From NCBI GenBank assembly GCA_016871675.1, contig VHCN01000017.1, positions 1 through 60,918 on the forward strand: a stretch of DNA of 60,918 bases. The letters run 5' to 3'. Every line of letters begins with the position of its first letter. The first letter of the stretch is position 1. The translations under genes were made by a program, and so were the position numbers. A model generated the notes under the pieces. That model did not search any database. It had not been told where the DNA came from and saw only the letters and a list, made by a program, of their open reading frames with translations. Origin of the DNA: Verrucomicrobiota bacterium. GTDB lineage: Bacteria > Verrucomicrobiota > Verrucomicrobiia > Limisphaerales > VHCN01. Below, piece by piece: positions 26,010 through 33,438 of this stretch.

Positions 26010-26849
26010 ATGGTCGCCGCCGCCCCGAAGTTCTCCGGATTGGTCGAGTTCACGCCCGCGTTCGCGCCTCGCCCGCGCGTGAGCCACGTGCTGTTCGACT
26101 TCGACGGCACGCTGTCGCTCATCCGCGAAGGCTGGCCCGCGGTGATGGTCCCGATGTTCGTCGAGATGCTCCCGCGCCGGCCGGGCGAGACCGAGGCGGA
26201 TCTCGCGCGGTTGATGACCGGCGACATCATGCGGCTCAACGGCAAGCAGACCATCTACCAGATGATGCAGCTCGCCGAGCGCATCCGTGAGCGCGGCGGC
26301 GAGCCGCGCGAGCCGCTGTGGTATAAGCACGAGTATCTCCGCCGCCTCGAGGAACGCATCCGCTCGCGCACCGACGGACTTCGCAGCGGCGCGATCGCGC
26401 CCGACACCTTGCTGGTGCTCGGGTCGCGCACGTTGCTCGCGGACCTCCGCCGCCGCGGACTCACGCTGTATCTGGCGAGCGGCACGGACGAGGTCTTCGT
26501 GAAGCGCGAGGCGGGATTGCTCGGGATCACGGAGTTTTTCGGCGGCCACGTTTACGGCGCGCTCGACGACTTCAGGCAATTCTCCAAGAAGATGGTCATC
26601 GAGCGGCTGCTGCGGGAGAACGGGATCGCGGGCGAGCAACTGCTCGCCTTCGGCGACGGCTATGTGGAGATCGAGAACACGAAGGAAGCCGGCGGCCTCG
26701 CGGTCGCGGTCGCGAGCGACGAGGCGCACAACGGCTCCGGCCGTTTCGACGAGTGGAAGCGCGAGCGGCTGCTTGGCGTCGGCGCGGACGTGGTGATCCC
26801 GGATTTCCGCGATGGGGTGGCGTTGATGGACTGGCTGCTGGGAAAGTGA
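26010..26849 (+). CDS. HAD-superfamily phosphatase, first gene of the HAD/DHS-like/PfkB set
   Basis: This 279-residue cytosolic protein starts at the ATG at 26010. HAD motif I is VLFDFDGTLS (Asp30, Asp32), motif II is LYLASGTDE, and motif IV is LLAFGDGYVEIENTKEAGG. A helical cap lies between residues about 45 and 140. In motif IV the second acidic position is replaced within GDGYVEIE, as in some sugar-phosphate phosphatases. The substrate cannot be predicted. It is followed by a deoxyhypusine-synthase-like gene and a PfkB kinase on the same strand, and I infer a common pathway. Confidence 0.87.
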   Translation: MVAAAPKFSGLVEFTPAFAPRPRVSHVLFDFDGTLSLIREGWPAVMVPMFVEMLPRRPGETEADLARLMTGDIMRLNGKQTIYQMMQLAERIRERGGEPREPLWYKHEYLRRLEERIRSRTDGLRSGAIAPDTLLVLGSRTLLADLRRRGLTLYLASGTDEVFVKREAGLLGITEFFGGHVYGALDDFRQFSKKMVIERLLRENGIAGEQLLAFGDGYVEIENTKEAGGLAVAVASDEAHNGSGRFDEWKRERLLGVGADVVIPDFRDGVALMDWLLGK

Positions 26850-26982
26850 CGACGATGAACGCGACCTTCCCGCTTAATCCCCATGCTGCTCCTCATCTCC
26901 TTCCTGTTCGCGGAGATGCCCGAGGATCAGGGTCAAGAGCAGGATTGGGATTGGGCAGTGAAGCAGGAGGAAGGATGCTGTG

Positions 26983-28095
26983 ATGTTGAATCCGCATCGA
27001 CCGCTCGACCTCGACCAGGTCAGGGTCTTCCCGCTTGCCGGGCGCCGCAGCGAGGCGCGCGTGGAAGACATCCTCATCGAGCCATCGTCCCAGCCACCCG
27101 CGCTGGAGCCGCGAGCCAGCGACCTGGTGCACGGTTGCGCGCAACGCGTGCGCGAGGCGCTCGCGGGCGGGCGCACGGTGATGCTCATTTACGGCGCGCA
27201 CCTCATCAAGAACGGCGCGCACCTGCTGCTTTGCCAGATGCTGGACCGCGGCTGGCTCACGCACCTTGCGACGAACGGCGCGGGCATCATCCACGACTGG
27301 GAATTCAGCTACCTCGGCCGCTCCACCGAGAGTGTGCGCGACAACGTCGCCACCGGCACGTTCGGCACGTGGGACGAAACCGGCCGGCTCATCCACCTCG
27401 CGCTGCTGGCCGGCGGCGCGCGCGGACTCGGCTTCGGCCGCTCGCTCGGGACGTTCATCTACGAAGACGGCGCCATCCTGCCTGCCGAGAGGGAATTGCT
27501 CGAAGCCGTGGCCGGTCACCCGATGGATCCGCTGGCGCCGGCGAAGCTCGACCTCGCGCGCGCGATGCGGAAGTTCGGCCTGCAACCCGGACCCCAGATT
27601 CACCTGCACCCGAACCGCAATGTCTCGCCGCTCGCTCAGGCCGTGCGCCACGACGTGCCGTTCACGGTGCATCCGGGCATCGGCTACGACATCATCGCGA
27701 ATCATCCGTGGTTCAACGGCGCGGCGCTCGGCCGCGCGGCGGAGGCGGACTTCAAATGGTTCGGCGGCGCGGTCGAGCGACTTGACGGCGGCGTGGTGCT
27801 CTCGGTCGGTTCCGCGATCATGGGGCCGCAGGTGTTCGAGAAGAGCCTGAGCTGCGTGAACAACATCCGCCTCGCGCAAGGCCGGCCCGTCGTGGCCGGG
27901 CATCACATCTACGTGGTGGACTTGCAGGACGGCGGCGGCTGGGACTGGTCGAAAGGCGAGCCGCCGAAGGACAATGCGGCCTACTACCTGCGCTTCTGCA
28001 AGAGCTACTCGCGCATGGGCGGCACGATGCACTATGCGCAATGCGACAACGTGGCGTTTCTGCACAACCTCTTCGCCGCGCTGACGAAGCCGTGA
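26983..28095 (+). CDS. Deoxyhypusine-synthase-like protein
   Basis: The ATG at 26983 is preceded by AGGAGGAAGG (26964-26973); a GTG at 26980 is also possible. The product has 370 residues and follows the DHS fold in order: VMLIYGAHLIKNGAH, LATNGAGIIHDWE (counterpart of the TTAGG NAD-binding turn), HPGIGYDII, and HHIYVVDLQDGGGWDWSKG (counterpart of the INTAQEFDGSDSGA region). The canonical catalytic lysine segment GGGVVKH is replaced by VGSAIMGPQ, so hypusine chemistry is unlikely. Bacteria lack eIF5A hypusination, and bacterial relatives make other amine products. Its substrate is unknown. The stop overlaps the GTG start of the downstream PfkB kinase by 4 nt, so the two are translationally coupled. 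Confidence 0.83.
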   Translation: MLNPHRPLDLDQVRVFPLAGRRSEARVEDILIEPSSQPPALEPRASDLVHGCAQRVREALAGGRTVMLIYGAHLIKNGAHLLLCQMLDRGWLTHLATNGAGIIHDWEFSYLGRSTESVRDNVATGTFGTWDETGRLIHLALLAGGARGLGFGRSLGTFIYEDGAILPAERELLEAVAGHPMDPLAPAKLDLARAMRKFGLQPGPQIHLHPNRNVSPLAQAVRHDVPFTVHPGIGYDIIANHPWFNGAALGRAAEADFKWFGGAVERLDGGVVLSVGSAIMGPQVFEKSLSCVNNIRLAQGRPVVAGHHIYVVDLQDGGGWDWSKGEPPKDNAAYYLRFCKSYSRMGGTMHYAQCDNVAFLHNLFAALTKP

Positions 28096-29123
28096 CTCCG
28101 GCCCGCTTCAACGAAATCACCTCGCGCTACGCTTCGCTGCGCCTCGCGGTCGTCGGCGACTTCTGCCTGGACCGCTACCTCGAAATTGACCCGGCGATGC
28201 AGGAGACGTCCATCGAGACGGGCCTGCCCGTGCACAACGTGGTGAACGTGCGCTCGCAACCCGGGGGAGCGGGGACGGTGACCAACAACCTCGTGAGCCT
28301 GGGAGTCCTCACGATACACACGATCGGATTCCGTGGTGAGGATGGCGAGGGATTCGAGTTGGAAAACGCATTGTCGGGCCTGCGTGGCGTCCGGCCCGGT
28401 GGCTTCGTGCGCACGCCGCTGCGGCGGACGTTCACCTACTGCAAGCCGCTGGTCGTCTCCCCCGGCAGGCCGCCCGTGGAATTGAACCGGCTCGACAGCA
28501 AGAACTGGTCACCCACGCCCGCGGTCGTGACTGGCGAAGTGATGCGCGCCCTGAACGTCGTGCTCCCGAGTCTGGATGCGCTCGTCGTGCTGGACCAGGT
28601 GAACGTGGCTGACACCGGTGTCGTGACCACAGCCTTGCTCGGGGCTTTGCAAACGGCCTTGGAGCGTTATCCGGTCAAGACCGTCATCGGCGACAGCCGA
28701 CGCTCGCTTCGCGGCTGGCCCGACGTGATGCTCAAGATGAACGCGGCTGAACTCGCCGCGCTCACGGGAATGGCTGCGACATCGAACATGGCCGACTTTT
28801 GCGCGGTCGCGCGGAAACTCGCGCACACACACGGCCGCAATGTGTTCGTCACCTTGTCCGAGCGCGGCATCATCGGCGCGACGCCCGCGGGCGAAGTCGC
28901 GCACGTGGCCGCCCCGCCCGCGCGCGGACCGATAGACGTGGTGGGCGCGGGCGACGCCGTGACCGCGAACCTCGCCGCCGCGCTCGCCGCGGGCGCGACA
29001 TTGCGCGAGTCGCTCGAACTCGCCATGGCCGCGGCCTCCATCGTGGTCCACCAACTCGGCACGACGGGCACGGCGGGCGTGGAACAGATTCGCGCGTTGC
29101 TCGTGGCGGAGGCGCGTTCCTGA
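28092..29123 (+). CDS. PfkB-family (RfaE/HldE-like) sugar kinase
   Basis: A GTG start at 28092 (GTGA overlap with the previous stop) gives 343 residues. The N-terminal signature LAVVGDFCLDRYLE and RSQPGGAGTVTNNLVSLGV resembles the kinase domain of heptose kinases of the HldE/RfaE group. The C-terminal PfkB signature VVGAGDAVTANLAAAL contains the catalytic Asp (about 288). No cytidylyltransferase domain follows, so this is not a complete HldE. It is predicted to phosphorylate a sugar or sugar phosphate. Coupling to the DHS-like and HAD genes suggests a dedicated kinase/phosphatase pair around an unknown metabolite. Confidence 0.88.
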   Translation: MTPARFNEITSRYASLRLAVVGDFCLDRYLEIDPAMQETSIETGLPVHNVVNVRSQPGGAGTVTNNLVSLGVLTIHTIGFRGEDGEGFELENALSGLRGVRPGGFVRTPLRRTFTYCKPLVVSPGRPPVELNRLDSKNWSPTPAVVTGEVMRALNVVLPSLDALVVLDQVNVADTGVVTTALLGALQTALERYPVKTVIGDSRRSLRGWPDVMLKMNAAELAALTGMAATSNMADFCAVARKLAHTHGRNVFVTLSERGIIGATPAGEVAHVAAPPARGPIDVVGAGDAVTANLAAALAAGATLRESLELAMAAASIVVHQLGTTGTAGVEQIRALLVAEARS

Positions 29124-29201
29124 ACCACAAAGTCACGAGGGACACAAAGGGGCAAGGCTTGGCGTCCCCGCCTTCTTCGTGTCCTTCGTGTCGTTGTGGT
29201 T
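29123..29201. repeat. Long imperfect palindrome of the ACCACAAAG...CTTTGTGGT type
   Basis: The left arm runs AACCACAAAGTCACGAGG then GACACAAAGG. The right arm is CCTTCTTCGTGTCCTTCG then TGTCGTTGTGGTT, and pairs with it with a few mismatches. The element begins at the last base of the PfkB stop codon. It could form a long hairpin and may terminate transcription from the HAD operon. I recall similar CACAAAG/CACGAAG palindromes as dispersed elements in many environmental bacteria; this is from memory and not checked. Confidence 0.6.
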
Positions 29202-29249
29202 GAAACGATTCTCCAGCGTTTCCCTGGAGCGCCGCCCGGGGGTCAGGCC

Positions 29250-29274
29250 GCGCGGCCGGTGAGTTCGGCCGCGC
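29250..29274. terminator. GC-rich hairpin downstream of the mtnA-like gene
   Basis: Perfect 8-bp arms GCGCGGCC / GGCCGCGC flank a 9-nt loop. It lies in the roughly 200-bp space between the palindromic element and the stop of the MtnA-like gene, and could end that minus-strand transcript. There is no T-tract. A 26-codon frame from an ATG at 29323 reads through it, but is too short to call. Confidence 0.3.
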
Positions 29275-29406
29275 CAAGCACCGCCCGGTTGACGACCTTG
29301 TCGATGAGTGCCGTGGGATTCATGTTGAAGTGGCTGAGCGGGTTTTCTGCGCCGGACGCGGCGCAGGGCAGCAACCGAGTTTCGAACGGCAACCGGGAAC
29401 TGCCCG

Positions 29407-30519
29407 CTACCGCGGCCCTCCGAGTTGCGCGCGGTGGCGCCAGAGTTCGGACGGCCTGAAGATGCCGGCGGGCGTGACGATTCCCGTGATCAATTCCGGC
29501 GGGGTCACGTCGAAGCCGGGATTGCGCGCCCGGCTTCCCGGGTTCGCCACGCGGAGATACGCGCGCGCGGACATCTTCGGACCCTGGACCGTGCCCCACG
29601 CCCCGAGCACCTCGTCCCCGCTCCGCTCCTCGATGGGAATGTCGCGACCGCGCCGGAGATTCCAGTCAATCGTCGAGAGCGGGATGCACACGTAGAACGG
29701 GATGCCGTGACGGTGCGCGAGCACGGCCTTGGTGTAAGTGCCGATCTTGTTCGCGACCTCGCCCGTGCGGCCGAGCGTGCGGTCGCTGCCGACGAGCACG
29801 AGGTCGACCTCGCCCTGCTGCATCAGGTGGCCCGCCGCGTTGTCGGCGATGATCTCATGCGAGATGCCCTGCTGCGAGAGTTCCCACGCCGTGAGTGTCG
29901 CGCCTTGCGAGCGCGGGCGGGTCTCGGCGCAAAAGACGTGGAACTTCCGCCCAAGCTCCTGCGCGGCGTAGAGCGGCGCCGTGGCCGAGCCGATGTCCAC
30001 GAACGCGAGCCAGCCCGCGTTGCAATGGGTGAGCACGTGCGCCCCCGCGCGCACGAGCTTCGCCCCGTGGCGGCCGATGGCCTCGCAATGGGAAACATCC
30101 TCGTCTGCAAACGCCATCGCGGCGTCGAGCGCGCGTGCTTGCCGGCCGGCGACGGTCGTCCCGGCGCCGAGGCGCGCGCGGACTTCAAGCATCGCGTTCA
30201 CCGGGTCCACGGCCGTCGGGCGCGCGCCTTTCAGCCGTTCGAAGACGCGCTCGACATGGGCTTCGAACTTCGCGAGCCCGCCCTTGCAAAAGGCGCGCGC
30301 GCCCTGCGCGAGTCCGAACGCGGCGGTCGCTCCGATCGCTCCCGCGCCGCGCACCGTCATGTCGCGGATGGCCTCCGCGGTCTCGCGAAAGTCGCGCGTG
30401 CGGACGAGCTTGAACTCGTGGGGCAAGCACCGCTGGTCGATGAGGACGACTTCGTTCCGCGCCGCGTCAAAACTCACCGTGCGGAACGGGCGCCTGCGGC
30501 CTCGAACGGTGACGTTCAT
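29407..30519 (-). CDS. MtnA/eIF2B-alpha-like sugar-1-phosphate isomerase
   Basis: From the ATG at 30519 the protein has 370 residues. It carries the family landmarks: MTVRGAGAIGATAAFGLA, with Ala-Gly where most MtnA proteins have Ala-Pro, THCNAGWLA with the catalytic Cys166, and DLVLVGSDRTLGRTGEVANKIGTY with catalytic Asp246. The C-terminal block EVLGAWG and FDVTPPELITGIVTPAGI also matches. MtnA converts methylthioribose-1-phosphate to the ribulose form in methionine salvage; relatives act on 5-deoxyribose-1-phosphate or ribose-1,5-bisphosphate. No other methionine-salvage gene is adjacent, so the exact aldose is uncertain. A TPR gene lies 22 bp upstream. Confidence 0.87.
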   Translation of the reverse strand: MNVTVRGRRRPFRTVSFDAARNEVVLIDQRCLPHEFKLVRTRDFRETAEAIRDMTVRGAGAIGATAAFGLAQGARAFCKGGLAKFEAHVERVFERLKGARPTAVDPVNAMLEVRARLGAGTTVAGRQARALDAAMAFADEDVSHCEAIGRHGAKLVRAGAHVLTHCNAGWLAFVDIGSATAPLYAAQELGRKFHVFCAETRPRSQGATLTAWELSQQGISHEIIADNAAGHLMQQGEVDLVLVGSDRTLGRTGEVANKIGTYTKAVLAHRHGIPFYVCIPLSTIDWNLRRGRDIPIEERSGDEVLGAWGTVQGPKMSARAYLRVANPGSRARNPGFDVTPPELITGIVTPAGIFRPSELWRHRAQLGGPR

Positions 30520-30541
30520 CGCAGGGTTGCGCGCGCGGCGG

Positions 30542-30958
30542 TCAGTGCCTGCACCGCTGGAGCGCGCGGATCTTGGCGCGGACGGCGCCGAAGAGCGGAT
30601 GATTGCGAAGCGGCGTGAGATCGGGGTCGGAATCGATCCACTCGAAGTCACGAAAGCCGAGGTCCATCGAGCGCTGCAGCGTCTCAATGGCCCGCTCGAT
30701 CTGGCTCGTGAGCGCGTAGCTGCACGCGAGGTTGTAGTGGATCATCGAGTCGTCGGGCAGCAGGCGCGCGAGCGTTACGTCCACGCGCAGGCTGTCCGCG
30801 TGGCGGCCCGCGCGCGTATAATTGTCCCCGAGCGCGCGGAGGACATCCGGATTCCCAGGGTCGGCGACGGCCAATCCCTCGAAGAAATCGATTTCGACCT
30901 GGAGTTCGCGAAGTTCCCTCGCTGACGGGAGGTTGCGCGGCGTCTTGGAGTGCTTCAT
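30542..30958 (-). CDS. TPR-repeat protein
   Basis: A 138-residue soluble protein with no signal peptide. Tandem TPR helices are visible in NPDVLRALGDNYTRAGRHADSL, then HYNLACSYALTSQIERAIETLQRSMDLGF, then a capping segment WIDSDPDLTPLRNHPLF that often ends such short TPR proteins. It is first in a two-gene unit with the MtnA-like gene and divergent from mobA. The partner is unknown. Confidence 0.85.
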   Translation of the reverse strand: MKHSKTPRNLPSARELRELQVEIDFFEGLAVADPGNPDVLRALGDNYTRAGRHADSLRVDVTLARLLPDDSMIHYNLACSYALTSQIERAIETLQRSMDLGFRDFEWIDSDPDLTPLRNHPLFGAVRAKIRALQRCRH

Positions 30959-31042
30959 GCGTCCGCGCGTATGTTTCGCGGCGCGACCGTGAAGTCAAGT
31001 CCGCGGGCTTGCACGAGGGGGACCGGGTGTGATGATTCGCGC

Positions 31043-31618
31043 GTGCAACGACGACGAACGCCCAAGGCAACGGCGAAACCCGGGTGCGAGGTGTTCATCC
31101 TCGCGGGCGGACAGAGCCGGCGGATGGGCCGTGACAAGGCGCGCGCGCGAATCGGCCGGAGCCCGATGCTCGCCCTTGTCTCGGCGGCGGCGACGTCGGC
31201 GGGACTCCGCGTCCGGATCGTGCGCCGTGACGCGGTGCCGCGGTGCGGGCCGATGGGGGGCGTGGTGACTGCGTTGCGGCGAAGCCGCGCGGACGCGCTG
31301 GTGTTTCTCGCGTGTGACATGCCGTTTGTTCCGCCCGCGCTCATCCGGAAAATCGCCGGCCTGATGCGCGGCCGGACAACCGCGGCGTTCGTGACGCAGC
31401 GGCGGGTCGCGGGGTTTCCGTTCGCGCTGCGGCGCGGGGCGCTCCGAGTCGCCGGGGCGCTGATCGCCCGCGGGGAGTTCTCACTGCAATCCCTCGCGCG
31501 GGAGACCGGCGCGAAGCAGGTTCGTGTGAGCGGGGCCGCGTTGCGCGCGCTGGCCAATGTGAACACGCGGGAGGATCTGGAACGCGCGCGAATCCGGGCG
31601 GGGGGTCGGAAGCGTTGA
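31043..31618 (+). CDS. mobA: Molybdenum cofactor guanylyltransferase
   Basis: A GTG start at 31043 gives 191 residues. The N-terminal nucleotide-binding signature VFILAGGQSRRMGRDKAR (about residues 17-34) is diagnostic for MobA-like nucleotidyltransferases. GPMGGVVTAL and ALVFLACDMPFVPP (Mg-binding Asp) follow. The enzyme attaches GMP to molybdopterin for molybdoenzymes. No other moa/moe genes are close. An upstream ATG at 30950 would overlap the divergent TPR gene and adds poorly conserved sequence. Confidence 0.85.
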   Translation: MQRRRTPKATAKPGCEVFILAGGQSRRMGRDKARARIGRSPMLALVSAAATSAGLRVRIVRRDAVPRCGPMGGVVTALRRSRADALVFLACDMPFVPPALIRKIAGLMRGRTTAAFVTQRRVAGFPFALRRGALRVAGALIARGEFSLQSLARETGAKQVRVSGAALRALANVNTREDLERARIRAGGRKR

Positions 31619-31628
31619 CCGGCGCGCG

Positions 31629-31709
31629 AACGAAGTCCTGGTCCAACCGGTCGAGGTTCTTGTGGCCCTCCACGAGGAATTCTTTGACGATTTCTCCCAA
31701 CGCCATCAT
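31629..31709 (-). pseudogene. N-terminal remnant of a CheA/Hpt-type gene
   Basis: An ATG at 31709 (second ATG at 31706) opens sequence reading GEIVKEFLVEGHKNLDRLDQDFV. This closely resembles the first helix of CheA-type histidine kinases, such as the xxIxEFLxESxENLDxLDxDLV pattern. Similarity ends at about 31629, just before the mobA stop, so the phospho-accepting His segment is absent. I infer that a rearrangement removed the rest of the gene. Confidence 0.5.
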
Positions 31710-31772
31710 GGCTGCCCTTCCCCGGACGGGCTTCAACCCGGGAGTGCCCCGCTCACGGGGCGCGAGGTCGCA

Positions 31773-32636
31773 TCAGAGCCTCCCGTTGTCGATCAACCTC
31801 GTGCGCCCGACGAAGACCGCGAGCGCGAAGTGAATGCCGCGCGCGGCCGCGGGCGCGGGTTCGAATGTCGCGGCGTGAAAGAACTCGAGGTAGTCCACCC
31901 TCGCCGCGGGTTGGGTCGCGATGAGCTTGCGAAGTTCCTGCTTCAAACTCGCGGCGGGTATCGGTTCGCGCGCCCGGCGAACCCTTGCGCGAGCAAACCG
32001 GATCGAGCGTGAGAGAATCGTCGCTTGCGCCCGTTCATCAGGGCTCAAGTAGTTGTTCCTCGAACTCAGCGCGAGTCCGTCCGGCTCGCGCACCGTCGGG
32101 GCGAGGATTAGTTTCACCGGGAAGTTCAGGTCGCGGATCATCCGGCGGACGACGGCGGCCTGCTGGAAATCCTTCGCGCCAAACACGGCGAGGTCGGGTT
32201 GGGTGATGTGAAGGAGTTTGCCGACGACCGTGGTCACGCCCCGGAAGTGGGTCGGCCGCGATGCGCCTTCCATCGTCCGGCTCACGGCGGTTTCCTCGAC
32301 CAACGTGCTGAACCCGCCGCCAGCCGCCGGATACATCGAAGCGTCATCCGGCGCGAACAACACATCCACGCCTTCCGCGCGGCAGAGCCTCGTGTCCCGC
32401 GGCAGGTCGCGGGGATAGCGGGAGAGGTCCTCACCCGCGGCGAATTGCGCAGGATTGACGTAGAGGCTCACGGCGACAATCCCGCGTGAGCCCACCGCGC
32501 GGCGCGCGCGGCGGATGAGGCTCAAGTGGCCTTCGTGCAGAAAGCCCATCGTGGGGACAAGGGCGACTCGACGGCCGCGGCGGCGCCACGAACCGGCGAG
32601 CCGCTGCATGGCTGGAACTGAGTGGATCGTTCGCAC
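31773..32636 (-). CDS. panC: Pantothenate synthetase
   Basis: A GTG start at 32636 places the beginning (RTIHSVPAMQRLAGSWRRRG) where PanC proteins normally start; an upstream ATG at 32720 would add 28 unrelated residues. The protein has 287 residues. ATP-binding PTMGFLHEGHLSLIRRA is at residues 28-44 with the HxGH motif. NPAQFAAGEDLSRYPRD, FGAKDFQQAAVVRRM and LALSSRNNYLSPDER complete the signature. It condenses pantoate and beta-alanine using ATP in coenzyme A synthesis. panB and panD are not in the window. Confidence 0.94.
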   Translation of the reverse strand: MRTIHSVPAMQRLAGSWRRRGRRVALVPTMGFLHEGHLSLIRRARRAVGSRGIVAVSLYVNPAQFAAGEDLSRYPRDLPRDTRLCRAEGVDVLFAPDDASMYPAAGGGFSTLVEETAVSRTMEGASRPTHFRGVTTVVGKLLHITQPDLAVFGAKDFQQAAVVRRMIRDLNFPVKLILAPTVREPDGLALSSRNNYLSPDERAQATILSRSIRFARARVRRAREPIPAASLKQELRKLIATQPAARVDYLEFFHAATFEPAPAAARGIHFALAVFVGRTRLIDNGRL

Positions 32637-32756
32637 TCGCTTGAATTTGGCGAAAGCCTGCTTGCGCGGAACCGCGGCAACCTTTCCGAACAACGCTTGT
32701 TGCGCGCCGGGCGAATCCACCGGCGCCGGACGACGGTGGGTCGGGAAACAACTGGA

Positions 32757-33095
32757 TCAGCGGTTGAATTGCATCGGCGCGGCGCCGGGCATCTCGTGGG
32801 CGCAAGGCTGGTTCGTCGGCGCATCGGGAGTGCGCGCGTTCGACTGCACAAGTCCGTTGGCGAGCATGTAGGCTTCGACTTCCTCGCCGCTGATGTCCGC
32901 GAGCATCTGGCCGTTGACCTCGACGCACGGGCTGAGCATCTGGCCGCTCTTCTCGATCATTTCCTGCCGCTGCACGGGGTCATTGATGATGTCGCGATCC
33001 TCGTAAGGCAGGTCATACTTGCGAAGGATGGCGCGGACGCCGTTGCTCCAACCGCAGGTGGGCTTCAGGTAGGCGATGATCTTGGGCTTGTTCAT
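32757..33095 (-). CDS. Glutaredoxin-like protein, CxxS type
   Basis: The ATG at 33095 gives a 112-residue protein starting MNKPKIIAYLKPTCGWSNGV. The thioredoxin-fold redox motif is CGWS, a monothiol arrangement. The glutathione-side cis-proline is in MLSPCVEVNG, with a second cysteine right after the proline. Residues about 85-112 form an extra Cys-containing tail rich in Pro and Ala. The protein probably transfers electrons or Fe-S clusters; which one cannot be decided. It lies 120 bp upstream of panC on the same strand. Confidence 0.82.
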   Translation of the reverse strand: MNKPKIIAYLKPTCGWSNGVRAILRKYDLPYEDRDIINDPVQRQEMIEKSGQMLSPCVEVNGQMLADISGEEVEAYMLANGLVQSNARTPDAPTNQPCAHEMPGAAPMQFNR

Positions 33096-33438
33096 GGTTT
33101 GGATCCGTTTCGTGCGCGTAAAGTGCCACACAACCCGAACTAGACAAGGATAACTTCCCGTCCGTCGAACCCGCGTGCAGTCCGGCTCGCCGGCGAAACG
33201 GGAGGGAATGGACGATGCGCGACATCATGGGCATGGCGGGGGATGCAGGCCGTTGCCGGCTGCCGGCGGGTGTGTTGAGGTTGGGGCCACTTCCGATGCG
33301 TTGACCCGGTCGTCGCGGCGCTGTCGCGGGCGATTTTGGGGCACGGTTTTACGCAAACTCGCCACGCGGCAAGGGAGGATTCCCGGGCGCGCTCCGGTGC
33401 CCCCGCATCGGTCCGGCTGAAATCTCAGCTCGCAATGG
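33096..33438. other. Intergenic space, no gene seen
   Basis: This space separates the glutaredoxin start from the ApgM stop, both minus strand. No frame has protein-like composition and no strong hairpin was seen. The glutaredoxin promoter should lie in the first 60 bases: a TTGTCT-like hexamer is present on the minus strand near 33142-33147, but a convincing -10 is lacking. Confidence 0.4.

Noticed and set aside
29243-29323. A 26-codon minus-strand frame after the MtnA-like gene
   Set aside because: It is too short, has no ribosome-binding site, and its end is explained by the GC-rich hairpin at 29250-29274.
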